A stretch of DNA of 64,000 nt from Coffea arabica. Lineage: Eukaryota; Streptophyta; Magnoliopsida; Gentianales; Rubiaceae. The translations under genes were made by a program, and so were the position numbers. The stretch is from the NCBI RefSeq assembly GCF_036785885.1, contig NC_092312.1, positions 21,842,001 through 21,906,000 on the forward strand, read 5' to 3'. Numbering within the stretch: the first letter of the stretch is position 1; every line of letters starts with the position of its first letter. The notes beneath the pieces are model-generated. The model worked only from the letters and a program-made list of their open reading frames with translations. It ran no database searches and was not told where the DNA came from. Positions 40,826 through 52,420 of this stretch are shown piece after piece.

Positions 40826-41306
40826 CATCGCCACCACGTATTACTGTTGCAAAACATTATTACTTATTCAGTCAATTATTTGAGCTTTAATTAGGTTACA
40901 AAAAATTAAACAACCAAGAGCAAATGTGAAGGTGATCTAGGACGTGGAACCAGTGTTTCCTCGGAGCCCTTTCAGCACTTAATTACGGTGCACATATACC
41001 CATGTTTGTATGCAACCATTCTGTTCAATAAGTAATTGTGTCTAATGATGAGAATATGAGGTTAAACGCGTTGCGTGCTGGATTTAATTTGCTCATTCTC
41101 GATTATCATCAGGTCAACGAAGATGGTACATGACTCAAAAACTAGCTGCTGTATTCGTCATTCTACGCAGGCAAAGACAGAAAATTAAGAATATTGAATT
41201 GCTTTGCTACTTGTTGATTAAGTAATAAAAGGAATGAAGAAGGTGCATCCCTACCCCACATCCGATGTTTGAATTAGACCGCCCAAATGTTGCTTGCCTG
41301 CACTTC
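40826..41306. other. Proximal upstream region of PME copy 4
   Basis: Likely promoter sequence. No element was recognised beyond the TATA candidate that follows. Confidence 0.4.
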
Positions 41307-41314
41307 TATATATA
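41307..41314 (+). promoter_or_regulatory. Candidate TATA box of the PME at 41423
   Basis: TATATATA in CTTCTATATATAGTAACG, about 110 bp before the ATG, followed downstream by AAGCTAGCTAA as in the paralogue at 22733. Confidence 0.55.
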
Positions 41315-41422
41315 GTAACGCAAAGCTGATCCTTAACGCCACACAAGCTAGCTAATTACAAAGCCCTCACTTTCCTTATTCTTCCAATTTCACCGTCCTG
41401 ATCAAGTCCAGCCTTTTGTGAC

Positions 41423-43837
41423 ATGTTCACAAAACTAGCAATGGCGTGCCCTTTGGCAGTTTTCCTGTTCGTGACTGTTTTTGTTTCTCCGGCCATCTCT
41501 AGACAACTTCCTCCATCAACAATAAAATCATGGTGTGCACAAACCCCATATCCACAACCATGTGAGTATTTCTTGTCCCACAGCCCTAAATACGGCCATG
41601 GCTATCCCATAAAAGGCAAGTCCGATTTTCTGAAGATGTCACTCAATCTTGCCTTAGAACGTGCCCTGCATGGCCGGGAAAACACATACAACCTTGGCTC
41701 AAAATGTCAAAACGAGCGCGAAAAGGCTGCATGGGCTGATTGTCTAGAGCTTTATGAAAGCACCATTGTCAAGATTAACAAAACTGTTGATCCTCACACC
41801 AAGTGCAGTGCAGTTGATGCGCAAACTTGGCTTAGCACAGCACTCACCAATCTTGAGACATGCAAGCAAGGGTTCACTGAGCTTGGCGGCGGTGCTGATT
41901 TTCTTGTGCCCTTGGTGTCAAATAGTAACGTTAGCTGTTTGATTAGTAACACTTTGTCGCTAAACAAAGTGGGATATAACGAGCCAAGCTATAAGGAGGG
42001 GTTCCCAACTTGGGTGAATCCAGGTGACAGGAAACTCTTGCAGTCTTCATCTCCAAAGCCAAATGTTGTGGTAGCCCAAGATGGTTCGGGCAACTTTAAG
42101 ACGGTCGCTCAAGCTATAGCTGCTGCCGCGAAGCGATCGGGAAATGGGAGGTATGTGATACACGTAAAGGCAGGAACATATAAGGAAAATGTGGAGATTG
42201 GAACTAAGTTGAAGAATATCATGTTGGTTGGTGATGGTATTGGAAAAACCATTATCACCGGAAGCAAGAGCGTTGACGGTGGTAGCACCACTTTCAAATC
42301 TGCAACAGTTGGTAAGTTAAGCTAGCCAAACAAAGCAATTTTTGTTTCATATTCTACACCTACAGCAGACTTAAGTTTTCTCTAATGCACAAAACTGGTA
42401 ATAGAGCAACCACAACACGAACTTGCCTGTTAGGTAATAAGCAGTCCTAAAGGAAAATCTCGAACTAGAGGATTTTTCTTTGCATGCATGGCAGACCTAT
42501 AAGGTGACTATAGATGGTAGACAATATTTTTAATAATCAGAGTATGCTTGGGGCTGTGAAGGTGTATTGTCTGCTAAACTATTTTCTCTTCTTTTTTTCT
42601 CTTTTGAGTTTTTCTGTGAGGACGAAGAAATACAACTGTTGTTTAATTACTTTATTTTTTCACTGAGAGAGAGAGAGAGCACACAATAAAATAAAAGGTG
42701 TTATTCAATAATCATGACAACCACAGAGTATAAGCTTAAGTTGTGTTGGGTTCTGGGAAAGGGTACAGAATAGGATTTCTTCGAGGAGAAGGCAGAGAAA
42801 ATGGAAGTTGTGAATTTATGAATGTTAAGAACGAGTCTCAGTAAGAAAGTTCAACTTCGATGAAAATGTTAGCTTGATAGGAGATTTCTAGAATTAAAAG
42901 ACTTGTTTGAGCTAGGTGGATAACATAGGACATAATGCACATAAAGTCTACGTCCTTGAATTATGAACTCTGAAGTCTCTATCGACTCGTATTTGTCATA
43001 ACATCTATTCTAATTAATCCTCTTTTGAAGGCTGTCCTGAATGTCATCCTATAATGATAGCTGACTTAGTTTAGAATTTTATTGCAGTACTCATTTTGAT
43101 AAAGGTGTAATGGAACTGACAAAATATTCTTGTCTACCTAAATTTCAGCCGTTGTCGGCGATGGATTCATTGCTCGTGGGATTTCGTTTAGGAACACAGC
43201 GGGAGCTCAAAATCACCAAGCGGTGGCTCTTCGATCTGGTTCCGATCTCTCTGTATTTTACCAATGCAGCTTTGAAGGCTATCAAGACACCCTTTATGTC
43301 CACTCGGAAAGACAATTTTACAGGGAATGTGATATCTACGGAACTGTTGATTTTATATTTGGGAATGCTGCTGTCGTCTTCCAAAGCTGTAACATCTATG
43401 CAAGAAATCCTCCGAACAAGACAAACACTATCACCGCACAAGGTAGAACCGACCCTAACCAAAACACTGGAATATCCCTTCTCAATTCCAGAGTTACCGC
43501 AGCTTCCGACCTGAAACCAGTTCAAAGCTCGGTCAAGACATATCTTGGAAGACCGTGGAAAGAATATTCAAGGACTGTGTTCATGAAAACATTTCTTGAT
43601 GGTTTAATTAATCCAGCTGGTTGGATGCCCTGGAGTGGTAATTTTGCTCTCAATACCTTGTACTATGGAGAATATGCTAACACAGGCCCTGGTTCATCCA
43701 CTGCAAAAAGGGTAAACTGGAAGGGGTATCACGTGATAACTAGTGCAACAGAGGCTTCTAAATTCACAGTCGGAAACTTCATTGCTGGCAGTTCTTGGTT
43801 GCCTGCCACCAATGTGCCCTTCACATCTGGCCTCTAA
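41423..43837 (+). CDS. Type-II pectinesterase (PMEI-PME), cluster copy 4
   Basis: Secreted pectin methylesterase. Exons 41423-42311 and 43149-43837 (intron 837 bp, phase 1, after SATVG) encode 525 aa. Starting at the second ATG (41441, [12 protein letters not shown]) would give 519 aa and aligns better with the paralogues' signal peptides, so either start is possible. The PMEI domain has [26 protein letters not shown] and ETC. The processing site GDRKLLQSS is at R203-L206. The catalytic domain starts at [13 protein letters not shown]320 (HQAVAL), Q342 and D343 (GYQDTL), D364 (DFIFG), R431 and W433 (LGRPW) are present. The end [19 protein letters not shown] is the classic terminus of this group. 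It is the best preserved of the cluster and closest to copy 1. No damage is seen. Confidence 0.96.
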
Positions 43838-46221
43838 TTCAATTCTTCCTCTACACCCAAAAGTTCAATTCTTTATTTTGTTTTTAGCATGGATCCATTT
43901 TCTACTCCTGGAAAGGTCCGGAAAACTACGGAGTAGGATTTTATTTTGAGGAATTGGTATTATCACAGTAGTAAATGTGTATCTTTACCTAGTTAAGTTG
44001 CCAATTATTTCATGCTTCTTGTAATAAAAATAATGATTGTCCTTCAAGTCAATCTTTCTGGATACGAGACACTAGTGACGCTGGATATATTATACTATTA
44101 CCATCATTGACCCAATCAAAGTATGAAATTTCAAGTCATTAACTAGGATTCCGATGACTTCTTCGACCAAGTCACTTTTTTGGTGCATATTTCTTGTCTT
44201 ATTCGATCAAGCACATAAAAGATGGATCAGTAGTGAAATCAGAGATTCTTGTACCATGGACACGGTAGAGTTATTCAACAATTAAAGTTCTTAAACAAAA
44301 CCAAAAAAGTCATACACTAATTAATCTCTTTCATTAACACGCTAGCTAGGGAGGATCAGGGGGAGTGTCAAAGCCTGGCCACTGCCTCTAATCGTAACCT
44401 TATCATTATATCTTATACAAATACGAAATGGATTGAGTAATTTAAAGCATTTGCGTTCAAATCTGCTTTTAATTAGACGCCAGGAATGAAGAGGCTGAGA
44501 AAATAGAGAAGGTCAAAGAACTTAATGAAGGTTATAAATGGACATTCTTCTGGTTATTTAATTGGTGAGGTGTATTATTAGGAGCTGGGGTGGGCTAAAT
44601 CACCTGGTTAATCGAAACGTGACACGCGATACCTGATGTTTCACAAAACCAACTTAATTACCTCCAAAACCAAAGTCTATATATAACAAAAGTTTGTGGT
44701 ATTTTGTTTATTATAAAAAAAAAAAAAAAAAAAAGTGGATAAGTATTTCAATCTAACTAGTATATCTGTCAAAGTCAATTCTATTCCCTAAAATTCTTAA
44801 CAAACATAAAAAAAAAAAGATGAAACAAAGAGAGAGAGAGAGAGAAAAAAAGGTAATAATTAAAATATTTATTTATTTTAATATCTCGAGGAATATTAAA
44901 CTAGTACAAAAGACTTCTTCTTGGCTTGGCTTGCACTCGACTAACTTTATCCTTTCCTGCATCCTAGCTATACATTCCTTCATTCGACTAACTTCTTCTT
45001 CGCTAAATCACCTGGTTAACTTTTTTTTTCTTTGTTTCTTTGTTCAACATTCCATTTGATGCATTCTTAAATTTTGATTCTCTTTTCCCCATAAACAAAA
45101 CAAAGATGAATTGTCAAACCTTGCTGTGGTCCTACCTCCCTCTCTCATTCTGTACTTTTTTTTTTTTTCCTTTTTACAAGTTTTATATATGGATTCAGGT
45201 GGAACTCTCAATCTAACAAGATAGAATGGGAAGAGAAGGAGTTAAGGTTGATTTCTTGTTCTCCTGGATCTATTTGTTTGTTGTTCCTTACTTAGTTGAG
45301 TTGAGTCTTATCAATTATTTAAGTCGGACTTTTCCTAAATGGGCTGATATGATCTGGAGATCCAAAACACTAAATATTGTTGGAACAGCGTCTTTGGGTT
45401 GGCCCAACGCTTTTGCCTTCCCCAAACCCATTCATCTTTGATCCCAATACTTATTGGATTTGAGATTTTTATTTTTTTTTCTCTACGGGGATAAGTGAAA
45501 GAATTTGAATCAAAAATCTCTCTCACCTTATCATTCAATCCAACTATATTAGTTACAAGTAGAAAAAAAAAATTACTACATGAAAAAAAAAAAAATTTGA
45601 AAAAAAAAAAGGAAACTTAAAAGCTTTAATGAAAGCTGGATAACGCATCCAACCAAAAAAGTGAAAGAAACAAAATGATAGGAGGGGGAACAAACATTGT
45701 GATGTGTTTTTTTTATGGAGAATTCGAGCCGAATCCTTACCCTTGATGAAGATAAGACTCATGGTACTGGTGCATGCAACTTTAGAATACATGGTACTTA
45801 GTTATACCACAACCAAGATGAAGATGGGGTACAAGTACAGGAATCTTTTTTCCTGCATTACCATTGGGTATTGGTTTTTAAACGGGTCAAGGAAAGGCCT
45901 AAAAGCTAAAAGGCAAAATGTCGTCACAACTCACAAGAATCCTTAGAGAACATAGGCGCTCTCGTCCAGATCCAGCGTGGCCAACTTTGCAATTCTTGGA
46001 ATAGAGGTCCTTCATTAGTCTGCAAATATTTGAATCCATCCAATAATCAGAAGAATACTAACGTTAGGCTATGCTAAGTAGCACTACCCACTAATGTAAT
46101 TAGAAAGATTGAATTCGAAACAATATCCCCCTTTTTTTTTTTTATAGAAATAGAAGTCATAATTATTAATAAATTGGTTAAAAATCGTCCAGTACGATTT
46201 GCTCTGTTAAATCTAATGATT
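43838..46221. other. Spacer between PME copy 4 and the DUF26 gene
   Basis: No gene recognised. It contains long A runs (44716-44734), (GA)n at 44828-44846 and poly-T tracts. The 18-mer GCTAAATCACCTGGTTAA occurs twice (about 44593 and 45003). Confidence 0.5.
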
Positions 46222-46503
46222 TTTGTGGAGGTCAATTGTGTATTTGTCCGTCTCGGTACCGTCTTAGACTAGGGCCGTGGTAGTGTTTGGAGAGAGGGCC
46301 TCCCCAGGATTCGATTCCTGGTCCTTTAGGATAAAGGGTCTTGGGGATACTAGCTCAAGTGGTACCAGGAAGCATCCCCAAGACCCTTTATCCTAAAGGA
46401 CTAGGGATTGAATCTTGGGAAGGCCCCCCTCCAAGCACTACCACGGCTCTAGCCTAAGACGGTGTCGAGGCGGACAAATACACAATTGGCCTCCACAATT
46501 TTC
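46222..46503. mobile_element. SINE-derived inverted-repeat hairpin
   Basis: The left arm (about 46222-46350) and right arm (about 46371-46503) are inverted copies with about 85-90% identity, for example AATTGTGTATTTGTCCG, CGTGGTAGTG(T/C)TTGGAG and CCTTTAGGATAAAGGGTCTT. The 20-nt loop region holds the A box TAGCTCAAGTGGTA. Each arm has a B-box-like segment (GGATTCGATTCC left; GGGATTGAATCTTGGG right). It looks like two SINE units in inverted orientation sharing one A box. It lies just past the 3' side of the DUF26 gene. Confidence 0.75.
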
Positions 46504-46527
46504 AAATCAAATACATATATTTGTGTG

Positions 46528-46563
46528 TGTGTGTGTGTGTGAGACAGAGAGAGAGAGAGAGAG
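46528..46563. repeat. (GT)n-(GA)n compound microsatellite
   Basis: TG units pass into GAGA units after GAGACA, immediately beside the SINE hairpin. Confidence 0.9.
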
Positions 46564-46570
46564 ATGTTTA

Positions 46571-48585
46571 TTAAAAACACAATAGAAAATGAATGGGATG
46601 GTTATTAAGTACTATATATATTGTTTGAAAGAGGAACTTACGGACAGCCGTTCGGCAAAACGAAATAAGAACAATGAGTACGGCAAAGCCCGCTACGCTT
46701 CCCACGATGATTGCTACTGTTTTTCCCACTTCGTCATCGTTGCCATGGGAAGAATCTATTTTCATTTGTAAACACCAAAAAACAAAGGGGTTTCATGGAG
46801 CAGAGCTGTCCAAAATATCCGAATTTAGAAAGCAAACTGGACGACTTCCTAAAGAAAACATATTCCCAGCTAGATTTTAACAGCTAAGGCCAATAATTCT
46901 TCCTATGCAAGTATGATTTTTATTGCGTGCATATCTGTAAGTTAATGCAACACCAATCGACTAAACTGATTAAAGGCAAATGTAGGCACTAGAAATTCAA
47001 GTCGATGATAATTAATATGGTGACACCACATTTCCAGCAATGAAACGACCAGATTTTGCCCCCAAATTTTCGAATATAAAAAGATAAAGACTAAGGCTGG
47101 ACTGCTAATTCCCAAATCATGATTTTATTCAACCAAATATACTTTTTAATGGGCTACTGCAATATAGTCCTAGATTTTAACAATTGAAGCTTTATAGCTT
47201 TTGCCATGCAAGCAAAACTTATATTGGATGCTGGAAGAGACTAATTTTGACTAAAGAGTATCACTCTCAGCATTGCACTATTATAGAATACCGGTACCTT
47301 CCTTTTGGATACTTATTCTTCACATCTCGTATTGGCTTTCAACACGAGGAATTGCCTTAACTAAAATGCAATGCACTCGATTGCACTAACTGGAAATTTG
47401 GCTTGATGATAAAAAGTCGACACCCCTTTTCCAGCAAAGAAATGACATTAAGCTTGTCGATTAGGAAAAGTAGTAAGTAGAATATGGCAAAGCTCATCAT
47501 AAGACCCAAAACAACAGAATAGGTAAACTATTTGAAAGCTTAGAAAAGAGAAAAGAATATATGTAGACCCTGTGCTTTAACTAAAAGTTGGATTCTCATT
47601 ATCTGCAGCACTCCCAATTGTCTTGAGATTGAAATAAAGTAGTCAAGCTGCTTAAAGTAGCACCTACTAGGTCATGAAATTTTAAATCGCCCATAGTGTA
47701 GTGCGGACATGAATGGAAGTAGGCATCATATCAAGAACCCAGTTAGGAATCGCGGTAACTGGTATATGATTAGGGTTATGCTACTGCTAAAGTAAAACTA
47801 ATCAAGCAAAAGCCAAAAAAAGAAAGGAGCTGCAAACCTGAGGAATCGTAATATCCAGATGCCCAATACCTAGCATAGCATTGTGCTAAAAAGGCATCTG
47901 CAGCCTCAGATGATCCACACAAACTCTTCAATTGCACAACAGCATCAGCTAAACAAGAAGAGCAGTCTGCCTCACTCAAGTCACCTATGCACTGTGCATA
48001 GCCTTCAACTAAGCCCGACGTACTCACCCTAAAACTTATAGAACCCTGCATATTAGCAAGAACAGCATCTCTTCCCCTCAAGAACTCTGCATCACTGCTT
48101 GCTCTTTTGCCACACTTCTTGTACCTAAGACTTGTATCCGGCTTACCGAGAAAATCTATGTGCTCGTATCTGAGAAAGCAGCCATCAAGTTGCAAAATAG
48201 CTCCGTAAGTGTAAGGACAAACCAGATTAATTTGGTTAACCGCACTTGCCATGCATGTTGCACAATCCCTTGTTTCCAAATCACCCCTACACTGGTATAA
48301 ACCATATATCGAGGCTTCAGCTGGTGCTGAGCTATCATTCCCGAGAGCAAAGCTGTTGTAAAGAGACTGAGAGGCTGAGTTTACTGCTGAAGATAGTAAA
48401 GTGTTGAGGTAGGTTACGTAGGGAGAATTTGGCTGGTACTTTCCTTCAGAGCAGTCTGAATAGATGAAAATATCAGCTTTGACATGGTGGCTTTGGTTAG
48501 ACAGAACCAAGAGAAGAAAGAAAGAGGAGAGTCTGAGAGCTAAGGTGGTGAATTGAGGTTTGTGTTGTTGAAGGCTTCTCGGCAT
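46571..48585 (-). CDS. Plasmodesmata-located protein (two DUF26 domains, one TM helix)
   Basis: Type-I membrane protein of the cysteine-rich receptor-like secreted family; PDLPs sit in plasmodesmata and tune symplastic traffic and callose. Exon 1 47838-48585 (ATG at 48585) encodes a signal peptide (residues 1-37) and two DUF26 domains. Each has the C-X8-C-X2-C signature: C99/C108/C111 and C199/C208/C211. After a 1.08 kb intron, exon 2 (acceptor at 46755) encodes DSSHGNDDEVGK and a single TM segment (residues 262-282, TVAIIVGSVAGFAVLIVLISF). There is no kinase domain. A perfect donor GTCC|GTAAGT at 46642/46641 suggests a further tiny exon encoding the short cytosolic tail. I could not place it, and the end given here is the stop reached by reading through (46571). 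PDLP number not assigned. Confidence 0.9.
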
Positions 48586-50630
48586 TTTTGATTGCTTCTG
48601 TTTTTAGTCAATTATACATTTCACTTGTTTTGTGTTGATGGTTTGTTTTGGTGGCCACAGAAAAGGTATTGATGCTCCAAGCTTGGTATTCTTCAATATT
48701 CCCTTTTAATTCTTTTGATAAAGGCACCAATTGGTTTTCATGGGCATAGTCTTTTGTCCCTGTATCCATCCTTGACCACGAATTTGATTCCTTCATAAAT
48801 TTAGTCAAGTGGACAAAAAGGAAGATTAACCTGAATGTGTAATCAAAGTACTTAAGTGCCTTAATCATCATTCTGTGCACCTTTAGAGATCCCTTTCTGA
48901 AGTTAATAAAATTTTTATTTAGTGCCGACCTAGCTAGTAACACTCTAATGAACCAATGATACTTGTAAAGTTCTGTCATGTTTTCCATAAAAGCTCCAAG
49001 GATATTGCAAAAGCGCTTGCTCGATTCCAAAAGAGATGGCACGTACCATCTTACATCTAAGCTAGAAAAGAGTTTTGGATTATGACTCTCCTTCGAAATT
49101 CGTGTACATCCACCATCAATAACTAGTAGTAGTCTACATCTTAGTTGCTCCCAGTGCCAATTCCCTTGACACAGGCAAAGAAGTTAAATAGGTTGAAAGA
49201 GCCAGATAATAATAATGTCCACAGGGATTCGAGATTAAGCAGAAACCGCAAAGGAGAAATCAAATGACACGACTTTAGTTACTGCTTGCACTACGTTACG
49301 GTAACAAAGCAAACCATTGAGAATCAATCATATACTCTTTTGACCCACTGGAATTTCCAAGATACAGGTTCGACAGCTTTTAGCAAACTTTTGCCGAAAG
49401 GACATGTTTCACATTACTTGGAAACTAATGATTGTTGAGTGCTGCAGGAACGACATGCTTGAAGCCGAGACTTTAAATTAAACAAAATGGAACGCTTAAT
49501 TAGCAAACGGTTCGAGTCGACTCATTAGGTGCTCGACTTGAATTTTATCTCAAATTCGAGATTGATTGAAGTATTCAATTGAATTTGTATATATTCGGCT
49601 TCTTGATAAGGCATGAATAATTTTTTACATATTTTTATTTTAAAAAACTTACACATTAATTAATTTATTTGTAAATTTTATATGTGTATTATTGGTAAAA
49701 TATTATTAAAATTTTAACTAAAATTCCGAGCTTTAGAATTGAATTCAAGCATATTGAATTGAACTCAATTTTAAATTTTAAACTCACATAAGATTCGAGA
49801 TCAAGTCCAAAATTCAAGTCGAACTCCGTCGCATAAAAGTTCAATTCATTTACGACCTAATTAAACCTCCAAATCAACCGAATTAAAAAAAAATTATTTC
49901 ATTGGATGACAGACGACACAGACACTAATATGTGAAGAAATGGTCCAAAATTGTCTCGCGGATGAGGAAGAAATTCAGGGCCGCCCAAAACTATCCAAAA
50001 ACCGAGGAGTGAGATGTGATCCACTAATCAATACCACTATTTTGAGGCTCAAGTTAGCTTCGTGGTCCAAAAAAGAAAGGTCATGAAAATGGCCTTAAAG
50101 GCTGCGTAAGGCCATGAACCCAGATGATATATTGGCCTTAAGGGCCAGAACAGAGTAGACTTGATTATACCCGCGATCATCCAGTGCCCGAACGACCCAA
50201 TTTCTTACTGGATGGTAAGCAGGAAATATGCTTCTTGCTTGGCACATCCCCGGGTCAGGATGATTATAAAAATTTGATCAGGTATCAACCTATTCTCAAA
50301 TCCCCACACTCAGTGGCGGAACCAAGACCCAAGATCAGTGGGGACAAAGATAGAAATGTATAGCAAAAGTTACGTCGATAATGCATTAAAATCACAGTTT
50401 TACGAAGATATAATTTTCAATTACTACATATTTTACGATGAAAAATATGATAACAAAGCGATACTAAACGCTATGTGAATAATTTGGTTTAAAAATTTAT
50501 AGATTTTTTCTCACAATTTTGCAACGTGATTTTGAATTTTAAAATACAAGATAAAAGACATGTGAACTTGTTTTAGATTTCTAAAGGGGCAAGTTGAGGG
50601 AAGTTTTCTTTATAATTTTGTAATTATTCA
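48586..50630. other. Upstream region of the DUF26 gene and spacer before the LINE
   Basis: No gene recognised. An ORF of 144 codons on the minus strand (48608-49042) lies directly upstream of the DUF26 gene but lacks family features and is probably non-coding. Around 49500-49870, TTCGAG/CTCGAA-rich sequence resembles the inside of a decayed hAT MITE. Confidence 0.45.
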
Positions 50631-51130
50631 AGTGTTGATGGGGGGATCTGAATAAATTATTATCCAAATGTTGATTTCTATTGTCTCTCTCTTTGAGAGT
50701 CCCTTCTCTCTCTAAGAGAGTTTTCTCCCTTGTAGTGGGTGGCCTTTTCCTTTCACTCTTTCCAAAATAACTAACAGACATTCTCTATTCAAGTTTCCAC
50801 TTTCAACAATCTTTCATTTCAAGTATTTCCTATTATAGTTTGGCGTCATTTTTCTGATCTAAATTAGGAAATTCTATTTTGGGAACCTGGGATCGAACTC
50901 TGAGCTAGATCTGAAATTTTGCAGGAATGAATGCATTCAAAGTCTTCCAAAGTTTGTTCCAGGTTATATCTCTCCATTGTTGAGTCAAGTGTCTATCTCT
51001 CGTCGTTTCTTCTGTTTGTTTGTGGTGTAGGTACTTGGCGAGGAAAGCATAGAGTGGCAGCTCCATTCTGCTCAGCTAAGGTAAGATCGATTAGCTTGGA
51101 GCGGTTAAGGTCTGTGGTTTCTGCGAAGAA

Positions 51131-51640
51131 TGGATAATCTGGAAGAGGTGATGAGGAGGTTTACTCTCTCAAACTCTGAGAAAGAGGGACGTATGGCTGG
51201 AGGAGGAGGAGTTCACAAAAGGTATGGAGGAATGCAGTCTGAGTCTGATGGGAAAAGTATGGGGGGAAAAGAAAGCGAATACAAATGGTGTTAGGAGCTT
51301 CGCGGAGAATATATGGCTCCATCCAAAAAACCTGAAGGTGACGGAGATCCAGACTAACCTATTTCAATTTTCGTTTGCTCAAAAATCAAATCTGGAGCGA
51401 GCTTTGAATTGGAGGCCATGGATCTATGATGAACAGCCACTAATACTGCTGAAGTGGAAGGAGGGCATTGAGGATGATTTGGAAGTGTTTGATAAGGGGA
51501 GGATATGGGTACAGGTATGGAATCTACCCCTTCACTGGATTACTAGAGAGGTAGGGAGGAAGATAGGGGAATTTTCAGTGATATTTTTGAGATAATCATG
51601 GAGGCAAAGAGGGGAAACATATGAAATTACTTGTGGAATT
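51131..51640 (+). pseudogene. LINE ORF1 remnant (DUF4283)
   Basis: Begins MDNLEEVMRRFTLSNSEKEG, shifts frame near 51220, and continues MEECSLSLMGKVWGEKKAN ... FAENIWLHPKN ... ALNWRPWIYDEQPLILLKW ... WVQVWNLPLHWITREVGRKIG. This is the DUF4283 nucleic-acid-binding domain of plant L1 ORF1. After another shift near 51590 it ends abruptly at LVEFDLTKPLPREL. The CCHC zinc knuckle normally found next is missing, so an internal deletion joins it to ORF2. Confidence 0.8.
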
Positions 51641-51669
51641 TGATCTGACAAAACCTCTCCCTAGAGAGC

Positions 51670-52420
51670 TCTGGTGTAGAACTGTCAAAAGCCCCTTGAC
51701 AGTTCCCCTACTCAAGGAGGCTGTGTTACTCCACTTCCCCTCTTTATTTTTTCTGTCAAAAACAAAAAATAAAAAAAAATGTCTTGAATAGTGTTAAGCA
51801 AAAAATCAAGTTTGATAACCTCTTTGTTCTGGATCCTGTGGGTATGGTTGGTAGTGTGGCAGTGATGTGGAAGGATGAGGTGACTATCAAAAATGTACTG
51901 TTCACTAGTTTTACTATAGAATTGTTGATTGTTGATAGAGGTCATAAATTTGGAATGATGGTGTGTGTGCATTTATGTTAGTCCAGATAACAGTATTAGG
52001 AAAACACAATGGGATGTGATTACTAGAAAGAGTCAGATATGGGGTGAGGCTTAGGCCATAATGGGAGATATGAATGATATAGTCTCTAATGAAAAAAAAT
52101 GGGGTGGCAGGAAAAGAGCAGATATCAGCTTTGAAAACTTTAGAGATTTCATTAATACCAATGAACTAGTGGACATTGGCTATGAGGGGAAACCTTGGAC
52201 ATGGAGTAATAGGTGGGACAATGAGGGAGAGATCAGAGAACGTTTAGATAGAGTATTGGGATCTGGGAGTTGGTGTAATAGCTTTAGGAATGCAAGATGC
52301 AGGCATCTAGAGACGAAAGCTTCTGACCATTCTATGTTGTTGGTAGATACAAAACCTGCAATGGGGAAGAGGTGGAAAAAGAGATTTATGTTTGATAGGA
52401 ATTGGTTTCAACATAAAGAG
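51670..52420 (+). pseudogene. LINE ORF2 endonuclease part, deleted and frameshifted
   Basis: Traces of the apurinic/apyrimidinic-type endonuclease: LLKEAVLLHFPSLFFLS, a gap with a stop near 51786, FDNLFVLDPVGMVGSVAVMW, a frameshift around 51985, then MGDMNDIVSNEKKWGG, the WTWSN block and KASDHSMLLVDTKP with the catalytic-type SDH. The N-terminal part with the first active-site residues is lacking. Confidence 0.75.

Noticed and set aside
46300-46420. tRNA-like A and B boxes
   Set aside because: No cloverleaf or acceptor stem; the inverted arms mark a SINE-derived structure, not a tRNA gene.
48608-49042. 144-codon minus-strand ORF upstream of the DUF26 gene
   Set aside because: No domain, no splice or promoter support, and it overlaps the likely promoter and leader of the DUF26 gene.
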